Part shown: piece after piece, positions 33,587 through 45,925 of the stretch
How the letters are laid out: each line of letters begins with the position of its first letter
Numbering within the stretch: the stretch's first letter is position 1
Assembly: GCA_027405735.1 (NCBI GenBank)
Contig: JAPEHQ010000007.1
Coordinates: 682,001 to 746,000 of the forward strand
Origin: Mucor racemosus
Lineage: Eukaryota; Mucoromycota; Mucoromycetes; Mucorales; Mucoraceae
Direction: 5' to 3'
DNA length: 64,000 nt
Made by a program: the position numbers and the translations under genes
The notes under the pieces: model-generated
The model's input: only the letters and a program-made list of their open reading frames with translations
Databases searched by the model: none
Told to the model about the DNA's origin: nothing

Positions 33587-35547
33587 CCGACCTGTGCTGC
33601 ACAAGATAATTTCGTTGTGCCCAGGTGGGCTGCACACTATAGCCTGAGCTGTTGTTCCCACTGAATATGGCTAAAAAGATAACACAATGCACACGGGCAC
33701 AACAAAAGAAACTGCACACGAGCACAACGAAAAGCCTGTATAATATGCAGGATTATAGATTCTCTCCGTGTGCACAATATTAATTCGAAGTACGCATAAT
33801 AGTAGAATTGCCCATAAGCATATTAGTACTCCTATTTGTGCATAATACAAAAATCTGCACAAGAGCATAATGATCTGATCGTATGATGGGCACAAATTGG
33901 TTTTTACAAGAGCATCGTTCCGTTCTCAAAATTTCATTGCAGCTTTTACTGAAATGCTGCAGGTTTTAAAATTACATTTGCTTTTATTAATATAGATTAT
34001 AGAAAATAATACAATTCAATACGTTGTTGACGTAGAGCAATACATGGAAGAGCCAATATGTTTATAGCTATAATATTTCCAACAACAATGGTGGTTTTTG
34101 CTCGGGCATAAACTTAAATAGCATTTACTGCTTAAATTTATACTGCAAGGCAAATCTACGATTATAAATTTTATTTTATCACTCATAAAATTTAAATAAA
34201 TTAACCTTCTTTAAACTTACTATTTTAGTTTACGATTGTCAGCTGTAAAAAGATTTGTTTTCAAGCATAGCTACGATCAAAACTATGGTCAATAGGCAGG
34301 ACATCAGATTATTCTTTTTTGTGTTTCAATATCATTTAAAATTTTATCATTTTTCTGAAATATTTTGTGGGTTTGTAGCCAGTTCTAGCTTTTAATTGAG
34401 TAGGTATATATATTATTATTGCCTTCAATTTGATCTGGTATTCAAGAAATACATCCAACAATACAGTAGTAAATAATGATATTTGATCTTAGAATGTGGT
34501 TAAATAAAAATATCAGTCTCAAATATAGACTACCACTTATTATATTAAAAACATTAGTCCCTTATGTTAGCATGTGTATTCAGATAAAAAAAAGAATACC
34601 AGCTTGATAATAGTCTAATATGCCTTATCAAACGGTGAATATATCCTTGGAATATGAAAACAAAAAGAGAGAAACAACACACGTAGAAAAGGATTTTCAA
34701 GGCTTTACATTATTTAGCGCAATTAAAATCCTGCTAAAGTGCACATTACAGCGCATCAACCCATAAACTAAACGAAATACGCAATATCTGCTGTTATCAT
34801 AGAAACATACATTTTTCTGTTAGAAAAACTGTCTGTCATATTATACATTTATTAAAAAATTGCAAAAGCGAGCTCACAGAGCGACGCTGTAATTGAGCAT
34901 AGCAAGATGGAACGGTTAAGTCTCTTATACTATGGTATATCTAAGTTTTAAATAAAAAAGCATTTCTTTTTTTTAACTTTTTTTATATTTAACCATGAAC
35001 GGTCTGAAAATTCAGTTTTTGTAGCGGACATTTTCGGGAACTCATTTTATCCTTACCAACACTCATGATTTTGATCAAAAAATAGAAAAATCAAATTTTG
35101 ATACCAAAATCAACGTTTAAATATAGTACATTGTGAGAGAAAATTGTAGCCATAACTAATACACATTCTATAAATGCTTAATATTAAATGTTAAGTAATC
35201 AAACTTTATACTTTTGTCCCAAAAACGGTTTTTTGATTAAAGAATTTTCATGTAATATTTTGCAATAAAAATATTGTATATTTTTTATTGAGCAAATAGA
35301 GCGCTGAATTCTGTATATGTGTATATCTTTTGTTTTTATAATTAATAGTATAATTAACTCTAGATTTGCAAAATCAGAAAAAAAAAATTAAAAAATGTCG
35401 AAATTGATGATCTGGACAAAAATAATTTTCAAAATTAATATTCCGTTTATAAGCCTTGTAAGTCTTAAAAATAAGAGATTTTATAATACTTGAGAGCTTT
35501 TTGAAGAATTTACGATGCTGCACCCACTTGATTCAAGCTTATTAAAA
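33587..35547 (-). repeat. Dispersed repeat unit, copy D (inverted, 5'-truncated)
   Basis: Starts CCGACCTGTGCTGCACAAG, the reverse complement of the end of copies B and C, and stays collinear to about 35547 (CACCCACTTGATTCAAGCTTATT). The WD40 fragment and the other end of the unit are missing. It has no LTR insertions at the two sites used in copy B. It pairs with copy C as the arms of a large inverted repeat. Confidence 0.88.
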
Positions 35548-36590
35548 TTAATATGGTTATGATCATGCCTACTATGTATTTAATACACATAAATCACATG
35601 TTTTCACACATATTTTCCACAACTAGTCAACATAATGTATTTATTAATACATAAACATTATGTTGATACTGGCATGTATATTATAATGACAGTAGCACTC
35701 GATATAACAATTAGCACTATCTATCAATATGAGTAGTATATTTCAAGTATTTGCCGTGTATGAATTTCAGGGATTTTGATGATTTTAGCTCGGTTGTTAG
35801 TAGACCAATTCGATTCTTTATTCTAGAACTTTTTATTCAGCTTGCTGATATATATTCTTAATTTCATTGTAGTCATCACATAAACTCAACGTCCATAGTT
35901 GGCGATAGCATCCCTGCTGTTGAATGACGTTGAAAAATCAGAATCATAAAAGTGATACAACTGTGCTTTCTAAACATAAATTTAATACCACTAAGGTCCT
36001 CTAATTTTATGAAATATCGGTAATGTTATGCACAATTCATACGCTTGTATAAAATTTGAGTGTTATATGCATTTGTGTTACATTTTAATTAATGCTTCTA
36101 TAAGCTTTTCTTGGGCGATTGATGTAAAAGAAAAGCTTGCGAATAAATGCTTATATATATATATATATGTATACTTGACGATTGATTCAGAGACTAAAAA
36201 GCTGGACTTTGATACCGAGAAAACATTAAGTTTAGACAAAATACAACGATTTACAGAAAATAGAAGCTTTTCTTTACCATATAAATATTAGGCTTGTATC
36301 ATATCAAATTCGACATTGAATACTCTAAAGACATTCGTGGTACATTAGTTTTCTATAACTTCACCAATTCAACACCCAAAATATATTCAGCTTATCCTCG
36401 AAAATTACACAATTAATTTAATTAATAGAATACTTGATACAGTTTATTGAAACACACGCACAAACTTAAGGTTAATCTATATATAGTGCATACAACGTAA
36501 TGTATCTAATCAACCATCATGGTTTTTTACCATGTTTACTAAACTCCTTTTTCTTCTTTATTTATATAGTTCACTTCTATATTTACAATA
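35548..36590. other. Intergenic, no gene seen
   Basis: AT-rich sequence between repeat D and the arrestin-like gene. A short TA tract lies near 36153. An open stretch at 36028-36291 has no recognisable protein features and is not called as a gene. Confidence 0.55.
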
Positions 36591-37782
36591 ATGATTACAT
36601 ATTCAGAGCTGATTTTACTAAACTCGACCGTTATATTTTTTAGCCAACAAGCATCCCATAAAAAGGAAATTAGGGGCAGCATAAAGTTGGTTGTAGGAAA
36701 AAACTCTATCAGTCTGTCACATATTGAAATTTGCTTTAAATCCGAAATCCTGTTACATTACAAAGACGTTTCATCTACACGTTTTGGGCTGAACAAGTCT
36801 ATGAAAGCATCAAAAATATTAAGAAAAGTCAAACAAACTTTGGCGCCACATGCACAATTACCTATAGGTGTTACAGAATTTGGTAAATATTGAAGGTGCA
36901 TACACAATGATTTAATTATATAACACTGATATGATTTAGACTTCAAAATATCTATACCAAGTCCGTCATGCCCAACACTGATCTCTGACTTTTGTCAAAT
37001 AAAGCATGTTATCAAGGCCAAAATACATTCTCATAAGGAATTTTACCAACACTACAAAGATATTTCTCTTGAGAAGCCAATTCATGTACACAAAACTATG
37101 GTACCTGAAATAGTTACTGGCATGACACCAGTAATTCCCCCAAATATCACAGTGACAGGCAAACAATTAAATCTTTTACGTTGGACATTCAATATCCCCG
37201 CATGGTCTTATTTGCATGATAATATTGAGTTCAAAGGAAAATTTCATCCTCTATTAGAAAAAGACATTACTTTGAATAAGGTTAAGGTAGATGTAGTACA
37301 ACATGAACTTTACTTTTATGATGTTTCATGGTATGTACAAGTAAATAATTGAATACGATTACGATGCAAACTCACATTTCACATATCATAGCATCAACGT
37401 TAAAAGGAGATTATTAAAAAGCGTAAATAAACCATCCACATATATTGAACCACCAATGAACACAGAAATTTCTTTTTCATTTCCTCTACTGAAACAACAT
37501 TCTTTTGGTCAGAAACAACAACAACAACTACAAGAATGTGGTATCACCCAAACCGAAAACTTTAATTATACTTTAGATTCTCCCTTTTTAAAGATTCGCC
37601 ACTTTATCAGACTAGATTTTTGTGTAAATTACAAAACATCGATCTGTATCGGTTTGCCTATTCAATTAACTCCTTATATTCAACCAAAATGGCATTCTTA
37701 CTTACAAGACGATGATCTACCTACTTACCAAAGCATACTCTTAGAAGGTGCACTATTACCAAAATATCATGGTCTGCTCTAG
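36591..37782 (+). CDS. Alpha-arrestin-like protein, C-terminus apparently broken
   Basis: Three exons, 36591-36882, 36940-37330 and 37392-37782, with introns of 57 and 61 nt and matching phases, give 357 residues. Arrestin-family beta-sandwich signatures are visible: RGSIKLVVGKNSISLSHIEI near the start, TEFDFKISIPSPSCPTLISD after the first intron, then QIKHVIKAKIHSH. A C-terminal arrestin domain follows (HFIRLDFCVNYKTSICIGLP). LPTYQS and LPKYHG near the end resemble the L/PPxY docking sites of Rsp5 adaptors. Fungal alpha-arrestins recruit Rsp5 ubiquitin ligase to membrane transporters. The frame stops at 37780, but a family-like tail continues in another frame (see the next entry), so the gene has probably lost its C-terminus. 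Confidence 0.75.
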
Positions 37783-38014
37783 TCAAATACAAGAGATGGA
37801 CAGTCATCTAATTACCCGATCTCCCGCAATGCCTCCTTATAGCAATATAGAACAAATCATTCATAACGATCGACAATAACAACAACAAGAACAAGAGCCT
37901 GGTACATCTGATATTCTCTCTCTTTTACAAACAGATACAATCGGCATGATACAACAACAAAAGTACATTTACACAGATGTTGCTGTCACTGCTTCTACAA
38001 ATATTATCGAGTAA
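37783..38014 (+). pseudogene. Out-of-frame remnant of the arrestin C-terminal tail
   Basis: From 37784, shifted relative to the gene, the sequence reads SHLITRSPAMPPYSNIEQII up to a TAA at 37877-37879. It continues in the same frame with QQQEQEPGTSDILSLLQTDT and on to a second TAA at 38012-38014. The TAA sits in a row of CAA codons, so a single C-to-T change would explain it. A tail ending in SPxxPPYS-type sequence is expected for this family. Confidence 0.6.
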
Positions 38015-39318
38015 AGCCCAAGGGAGGTTTGCACCTTGAGTTTTCCAGAATAAACAAATCTAATTAGGAAAACTTTCTTCTTATTGTCATTTATAAAAAT
38101 TCTCCCCTTTTTCCATGGTATCAAATACCAATTCTCCTGTATAATACATCATTGCTATCATACATTGATACGACAAATAATACCTCGTTTTTCCTAATTG
38201 AGGTTTTATCAAGATATGGTTGTATTATAACCTTGTATCACTACGAGGAAAAAAAAAAAAAAAAAAAGTTCTTAATTACATTGCATGCCAATTTGTGTGT
38301 GTTACTCTAGACAGATTTTCATCGAACAGATATTCTAGACATTTTACATAAAGTAGACACAAGTTTTAATGATTGGCATGTCGATGAATATTATGTTTAT
38401 ATAGTAAAAATTCTTTAAATGTTCCATATTTTCCTGATTTATAAATTAATCTTACCACGTTCCTTGATACGTAAATAAAAAAAATAAAAAAAAAAACGCC
38501 ACGGAAAGGGGAGTATTCAAGACATTAAATTAGATGATAATATGACCAAGTTATGTATGTATGTATGTATGTATGTAAAACTTGTATTTTATAGTAATGC
38601 ATACACATATAGTTTAGCAGGGGAATGACAATTGTATATATATAAAAAAAACAGAATTTGAAAAGAATTATTATGCAAGGGAACAAGATTTAAAGTGTTT
38701 TAGGTGAAAAGGAGAAAAATGCTATTATGAATCAGTTTTTGTTTTTCTGTTATTTACTAGGAGATATTATTATCATCTCATATTTCTGCTCTAGTTTTGT
38801 ATTTACAAGTGGAAATTCTTAGATTCTTGAATATGAATCATGATCGGGCTGAACCTCGATGATGAAAAATTAACTTATCCGCGCAATTGTACCATGTCAA
38901 ATTTAATACCAACTGCATTTTCTTATGATATATGGTTACAGAATCATGTCTCAAATGAGGCGCGTGCGTGCGCGGTATTCTGTACTTGCAACTGCCCCTA
39001 CTGGTCCCAGTCATTACTACATTTAATTCTATAAAATGATATTAGAAAATACAACTTTTGTCATATAACTATTTATATCTATCTCATATCCCTTTAAGGT
39101 AGCATAGTGTATTAAAGTAAATAAAACTTGACATTTCTTTGGCTTTGTTCTTTTCCCTGCTTTTCTTCTTCTTTTCTTTTTACTTTTTTTTGTGTAGAAT
39201 AATGAATATTTGCTTTCTTTCTTGTTGAATGTATAGCTTTTATTTTACAGAATATTCATCAGCATAACACAATCAAAAAAAGGTAAGCTATGTTATTCCT
39301 CCTTGATCTTTTTTTTTA
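38015..39318. other. Intergenic, no gene seen
   Basis: Contains an A tract near 38251-38268, a (GTAT)n microsatellite near 38555-38577 and T-rich leader sequence before the next gene. No supported exon. Confidence 0.6.
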
Positions 39319-41147
39319 ATGGATGTTCTAGAATACAAACATACAATGACTGTACAGAAATCTTGCTTTTGGTCATTACTATCGTTCGACAAATTAGAAT
39401 TTATTCATATTCCATCATCTATTGGAAAAATCAAAATAACAACAGAAGATGATCAAACAACTATTCAAGACGTCTTATTGCATCGCTCCTTGTTCGAATT
39501 TATGCATCCAAACGAAATCAAACTGGCAAAGAATGACCTGTCAAGCTTCCTAAAGCTAAAAACTCTAGCTGGGTCTGTCACGAGGTAATAAAAGATACAT
39601 TCAGAAGTAATATACACCTCTTTTAACGGTTTGAAACAAAAGATGCCGATTGCTCTCATTAAAAAGTATGGCATGTCATGTCATGTCTAATAATCCTCCT
39701 TTATCGTCAACTTATCAAGTAAGCTTCACAAGAAATAGCATGTTCAAACGATCGTTAAATTTATAAATAAACGCTAGGATTGGAATATTATAGATTTAGT
39801 TATTTATACGGCAACAGATGATACAGTACTGGCGTTTTTTCATAATACAGGTACGAATTTCCTTGGCTGAGTTGATTGGTATAATACTGAATAATATATA
39901 TATAGATTTTGGGTCTTGTAAGATAGATGATAATCCAATTATATCAAATCCAAGCTGTACAGTTGAATCTGGTAAACCATGTTTTGATTATGAGGTATAT
40001 TATATTCAAACTAAAGGAGTTCCCTTTTGATTAATAAATATGTTGACCTATTAGGATGCATTACATTTGATACAAGTTTTAGAATTGATAAAAAAGACGC
40101 CAACAATTCCAATTATAGACGATAACCAACTAATCAATCCAATAAGGATATTTCAAATAGTCGATCCAGTTTCACTAAAACCACTATTTGTTTGGCCACA
40201 ATTACACTCATTTATCGATATGATTCAATCGTTTGCAAAAGAAATAGTTTTAAAAGAATTCAAAAATCCAACAGCTGGTTCAGCAACAGCAACAACAGAT
40301 GATGTGTCATGCACTCGTCATTTTTACGCAAATAGTAAAATAGAACTCTTTATAACAAAAAAAATCTATGATTTTCAAAGAATTTTGATTCCATACGGAA
40401 ACATTCTGTTTGAATCATTTCAAGTAACACCCATTCCAATCATTACTACCACTGCTACTTCCTTTCTTGGGAGGCAACAAACTGGTATGTACATGAACAA
40501 TTTTGCCTTATTTTTTAACGTTAAAAAATTACTCAAATCTGATAATGAAAAGGAAGAGGTGGATAGAAAACTTCCTTTAACTTTTCAACATGAACATGTA
40601 GTAAATAACTTTGCTTTAAAAGAAAGAGGAGAGGAAGGAAGGGAAGAAGGAGGCAGTAGAGGGAAAAACAAATCATATCAAACTACCTCTCACAATTTCA
40701 ATGCTTCCGCTACTACTGTGGCATCTGTAATTTCACCTTCATCACATCTTCGAAAATTTAGAATACAACATCCACCACAAGAATTAGCTATAAAACAACA
40801 AAGTTTTATCTCTTCATCAATTGAAAAAAAGAGAAGAAATGTATTTCATGGATCAGTTGCTACTACTTCAGCATCACCAGAAGGTACAAAAGTATGTACT
40901 CGTTGCCATACAAGTAACAGCCCTGAATGGAGACGAGGTCCAGACGGTCATAAAACGTAATGTTGTATATACCAATGAAAATGATACGAAAACTCATAAT
41001 TACATATATATATATAGACTATGCAATGCGTGTGGGTTACGATACTCAAGATTCAGATCAAAGCAGTGGCGCACAGCAGCAACCACATCAACCCCATCTT
41101 CTTCCTCATCACCAACAAACTCTTCATTCACCACAACACCTAAATAA
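39319..41147 (+). CDS. PAS-like and GATA zinc-finger transcription factor (WC-2/CGPB type)
   Basis: Six exons, 39319-39584, 39643-39718, 39778-39850, 39906-39994, 40055-40956 and 41018-41147, all in phase, give 511 residues. The N-terminus looks like a PAS domain (RSLFEFMHPNEIKLAKNDL, then TLAGSVTRCRLLS). The C-terminal GATA finger is C449-x2-C452-x18-C471-x2-C474 (CTRCHTSNSPEWRRGPDGHK, then TLCNACGLRYSR). The 18-residue loop and SPEWRRGP wording are those of white-collar-2/cutinase-palindrome-binding proteins. The last intron cuts through the finger, between HKT and LCNAC, which supports the model. A Ser/Thr/Pro tail follows. PAS+GATA proteins act as light or environmental sensors in fungi; there is no LOV-type chromophore motif here, so a WC-2-like partner role is more likely than a photoreceptor. 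Confidence 0.85.
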
Positions 41148-42952
41148 CTGATTATACGTGGCCATAGCCTCCGCCTTTTTATAAAAACCTCTTAATTCAT
41201 ATTAAATGTACTGCAACACTACTAAATCCTATATTCATTTATACTATGAGTGATGGTACCATTGTTTATTTTGATTACATGTATGCTTTTATCTATTTAT
41301 TTATCAATATGAAATGTTGTTGCATGATCAAGTATTTTTATGTTAAAATTATTGTCAATAAACCTTAAATTACGTCAAAGTATTAATACTTACATTCTTC
41401 GGGTTGCTGCATGTAAACGGATCATATAATTCAAACGTTACCTTCATATTTTAGTAGTTAGGAATTAATCAACGCTTTTTTGTTTAATAAACAATCTGAA
41501 AATTCATATATTCAGACTTTACAAATTGTTTTTCGGAGACTCAAATTTTTATGTTCAATTTGATCAGAAAATGGCCAAAAAATAAAAAAATTATCGATTC
41601 CTTATCAAATCAAATAAACATTACTCTGTAAATCTATTAAAAAAATTGAGAAGCTACAACTGTTTGCTATCTATGGATGCCAGTTTTTTAAACAGCCATA
41701 GCGTAACTTTTCGTGGAGAAACAATTCTTGAAATAAAATTTGTAAAGATCCGGTCGACTAACCATAGGGAAACATCGTCGATTTTATCATCATTTTTGGA
41801 TTTGAATCAACACATCCAAACTACAGTATTAAAATAACTTTGCTGATTATATTTGGCTTAGAAAGTAATGTTCAAAAACGTTTTGATCTGGAGATATTCG
41901 TGTTTAAATATTGCCATTTTTGGCATTGAGGACTACAGTAACGAGCGGTAAATCCCTAAATACAATGGTTTCAAACAATAAATCAGTAAAGCATCTTTCA
42001 ACGCACTCATTTCGTAATATAAAAGATATACAACTGAAATAGTTTAAATATAATACACATAAATATGATATTATGGTCGCGTAAAAGGCTCTACTGTATG
42101 TATATATATTGTTGTGATATGATTTCTCAAGGATTTTGTTATGAGCATATCATCTGTAAGGCCATTATCAATTGTTGAATTCATCTTCAAGGTAATACCA
42201 TGCTAGTACACCTATATTGCTCATTTTAGTAACTTTTTAAAGTGAAATTTTTGATTCGCCCTGAAAGAATTGTAAGGCTGTTAGGATGTATAATTGTATT
42301 TTGTTATATTTTTTTTTTCATAACCAATACGCACATTAGACTATGAAATTCAGGAGATAACAAATGGAACACAGTGGTTCCACACAAACCTCAGGTATCT
42401 GACCAATTTCAGGCTGGTGAATAACATACTACAACAATAAAGCAAAAATTAGGCCTCAATTAAAGTATAACATACCGTTTTGATCTAGTTCATATTTACA
42501 GGTTTGTAGAATGCATTTGGAAGCGATGCAGCGTAAGTCTAGCGTTCCTCAAATGACGAATTATGAGTCTTACAACTTGCTTTCTTGTTCAAATGATTGC
42601 AAATCACGCTTGTGACTAAATGTACATTGAAATGTTGTTGAGGCGCAGCTCTCATTCAACCGCAGAACTTCTCTATTCTGCACTAGAAAAAGGAAACAAT
42701 CAATACATACACATTATGTGTATAGGTACTAGATCTGCGGCCATTTAACACAATAATTCAAGAATCTCCTTTTTAAGTTTTAACCTTTCCAACCCATTTG
42801 ACAGGTTCCTTTTGAACACTCATCCATCTGATAATGTGGACTCCGCCACCAGCTTGCAAAAATTTTTCGTTTTTAAAAAAAGCGAGATGTTTTTTGATTC
42901 TTCTTTTTTCCTATCTACCACAACCCCTTTTTTTTTGTATATTTTGAACGAT
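41148..42952. other. Intergenic, no gene seen
   Basis: AT-rich DNA. It contains CTTTTCGTGGAGAAAC near 41707, part of the recurrent motif described in the findings. An ATG at 42887 is in frame with ProRS but would add an atypical Phe/Ser-rich leader. No gene is supported. Confidence 0.55.
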
Positions 42953-43586
42953 ATGGCAACTTGTGAAGCAGTATTGGAAGCTCTCACAAAACTTTCTATT
43001 TCACCAAAGACAGTCTCTCACAATGCCGTCAGTGATAGCAAGGCATGGACCGAAGCTTTGAGCAATACTAGTGAAGATTTTCAAGTAACAAAGACTTTAA
43101 TTCTTAAGCCCAAGACTGCAAAGACCGCCCCAGTTACACCTGTTGTCGTTATCGCTTTGGAATCCACCGAGACTAACGCTACTGCTCTCGGTAAGAAGCT
43201 TTCTTTAAAGGATTGTCGTTTCGCCAATGAGGATTTACTCAAGGGTACCTTTGGTGTCGATAAAGATTCAGTTTCTCCTTTTGCTTTGTCCAATGTTGAG
43301 GATATTTCTTTAATTCATCTTGTTGTCGATAACGCTATTTTGGGTCTTGATGCCTCTACTTTGTTGGCATTCCATCCTTCTGCTGCTGATAAAACTGTTT
43401 TCGTTACCGTCGAACAATTGAAGAACTATTTCGCTTCAATTAACAAGGAGTTCATTGATGTTGATTTCAAGGCTTTGGCTGCTGCCAAGCCTCCTCCTAA
43501 TGATGCCAAGAAGCCTGCTAAGGCTCCCAAGGCTAAGAAAGAAGGTGAGTTTTTGTACCTTGATATAAAAGGAAGCATTTGGGTTG

Positions 43587-43617
<31 letters not shown>

Positions 43618-45256
43618 ACATACAGTGATTGAGAGAAATGTTCATTTGGAATCGTTTCATTAATCGCGTTTTTATGAATTTCTAGCTGCTGCCGCTTCTT
43701 CTGAGGATGCCAATCAAATGGGTCTTGGTTGCAAGAAGGAAGAAGATTTCCCCAAGTGGTATCAACAGGTTTTGACCAAGAGTGAAATGTTGGAATACTA
43801 TGATGTCTCCGGTTGTTACATTCTTCGTCCTTTGGCTTACAATGTCTGGAAGGAAATCACCAACTTTTTCGATGGAGAAATTACTGAAATGGGTGTTGAG
43901 GATACTTATTTCCCCATGTTTGTTTCTAACCGTGTCTTGGAACGTGAGAAAGATCACATTGAAGGTTTCGCCCCTGAAGTTGCTTGGGTTACTAAGGCTG
44001 GTAACAGTGATCTTGAAGAACCTATTGCTATTCGTCCTACTTCTGAAACTGTCATGTATCCTTACTTCTCCAAGTGGATTCGTTCTCATCGTGATTTGCC
44101 TTTCCGTATCAATCAATGGTGTTCTGTTGTTCGTTGGGAATTCAAGAACCCTCAACCTTTCCTCCGTACTCGTGAGTTTCTCTGGCAAGAGGGTCACACT
44201 GCCCATTTAACCTTGGAAAGTGCTGATGTTGAAGTTAAGCAAATTTTAGATCTTTACGAACAAGTTTATACCGATTTGTTGGCTTTGCCTGTTGTTAAGG
44301 GTGTCAAGTCTGAGAAGGAGAGATTTGCCGGTGGTTATTATACTACTACTGTTGAAGGTTTCATTCCTACCACTGGTCGTGCTATTCAAGGTGGTACCTC
44401 TCATTGTCTCGGTCAAAACTTCAGTAAGATGTTCAATATTACTGTTGAAGATCCCAACGCTCCTGCTAATGCTACTGAGGAAGCCAAGAAGCTCCATGTC
44501 TGGCAAAACTCTTGGGGTCTCTCTACCCGTACCATTGGTGTCATGGTTATGACTCATGGTGATGACAAGGGTTTAGTTATGCCTCCTCGTGTTGCTCTTA
44601 TTCAAACTGTTATTGTTCCTTGTGGTTTGACTGTCAAGACTTCCAAGGCTGAATCTGACAAGATCTATGATGCTTGTCAAGATGTTGCCAACCGTCTCAA
44701 GAAGGCTGGTCTTAAGAGCAAGGCCGATCTTCGTGAAAACTATACCCCTGGTTTCAAGTTTAACCATTGGGAAATTCGTGGCGTTCCTCTTCGTCTTGAA
44801 GTTGGTCCTAAGGATTTGGAGAAGAACCAAGTTACCGCCGTTCGTCGTGACACTGGTGCCAAGTTCTCTATCTCTCTTGATAACCTTGAAGCTGGTATTA
44901 AGGAATCTCTTGATACCATTCAACGTGAAATGTACGAAAAGGCCAACAAGAAGATGCAAGAATCCATCGTTCGTGTTTCTAAATGGGAAGACTTTGTTCC
45001 TACTCTTAACAAGAAGAAGTTGCTTTTGGTCCCCTGGTGTGATCGTATGGAATGTGAGGATGATATCAAAGAGCGTTCCGCCAAGGTTGCTAATGAAGGT
45101 GAGGAAGAAGATGATCGTGCTCCTTCCATGGGCGCCAAGTCTCTCTGTAACCCTTTCAAGCAACCTACCGAAGATCCTATCGTTCCTGGCGTTACCAAGT
45201 GTGTTGCTTGTGAACATGATGCTAAGCATTTCATGCTCTTTGGTAGAAGTTATTAA
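42953..45256 (+). CDS. Cytosolic prolyl-tRNA synthetase with N-terminal YbaK-like domain
   Basis: Charges tRNA-Pro in the cytosol. Two exons, 42953-43544 and 43686-45256, with a 141-nt intron, give 720 residues (the yeast enzyme is 688). Residues ~1-175 resemble the YbaK/ProX editing domain, fused N-terminally as in other fungi. A Lys/Pro/Ala linker follows. Class II motif 1 is GVEDTYFPMF, motif 2 is RWEFKNPQPFLRTREFLWQE, and motif 3 is HGDDKGLVMPPRVA. The anticodon-binding domain follows, then the eukaryote-type C-terminal zinc domain (PWCDRMEC...KCVACEHD) ending in FGRSY. The second exon is strongly codon-biased, as expected for a highly expressed gene. ATG 42953 (TTTTGAACGATATGGCAAC) is chosen because the upstream in-frame leader is low complexity. 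An organelle-targeted form from the upstream ATG 42887 cannot be excluded. Confidence 0.96.
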
Positions 45257-45925
45257 TCTAAATAATCTTCTGTATTTTCTCTCTCCCTCTCTTGATAACA
45301 TTATTCTTTTGTAACCTTTTTTGTGCAAAATATTGTATAAATATGAACTAAATAAATTAAAAAAGGTACTTAATAATTACAATTTGTAGTACAAATGTAT
45401 ATAATTTAAGTTTTATACTTGAAGTTTTTGATGTTTCAAACCAAATTCGTATCTCACACTCCGTAATGCTAATCTTGAAAAGAATTTTCAGGAGCAAAAA
45501 GAACTAATTCAATAGTCCACCTTTCTGATGTCTGGAACTTCAATCTCCAATAGAAGAATTGCTATATTTTCAAGAGATGCGTAATTTCATTGTTTAAGCA
45601 ATAGAGCTTTAAATAAAGTTACAATACGCTACGAAAATTAAATATATTCGATGTTAAGGTGTTTTTGCAACGAGTGCTATTAAAATTTCGGCTTGAAAAT
45701 ATTTCCTTGTGAGCAAGGCTTGGTAACAGAAATATTAATAGGCTTACTTGTTATAAAATCAAGAAAACAGATCGCATGCAGACAATATGAAATGGACTGG
45801 GTATTCTAAGGACTAGGGTAGCCTTTGTTGCAATGATGTACCAAGGTTAGTCTTTTTCTTTGGATTTGTCCCTTTTAGGAATATCTTCTATGTAATAATA
45901 AAAATAATTTCCATATCTTTTTTAG

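Noticed and set aside
36028..36291. 87-codon open frame upstream of the arrestin-like gene
   Set aside because: Contains a translated TA microsatellite, no splice connection found to the arrestin gene, no recognisable features.
24000..36500. Centromere call for the repeat-rich gene desert
   Set aside because: The inverted-repeat layout is suggestive, but sequence alone cannot show kinetochore binding; kept only as a hypothesis in the findings.
37770..37785. An 11-nt intron (GTCTGCTCTAG) to rescue the arrestin tail
   Set aside because: Far too short for spliceosomal removal; a frameshift or sequence error is more reasonable.
43081..45328. Open frames opposite or overlapping prolyl-tRNA synthetase, up to 251 codons
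   Set aside because: Shadow frames caused by biased codon use; translations are low complexity and lack motifs.
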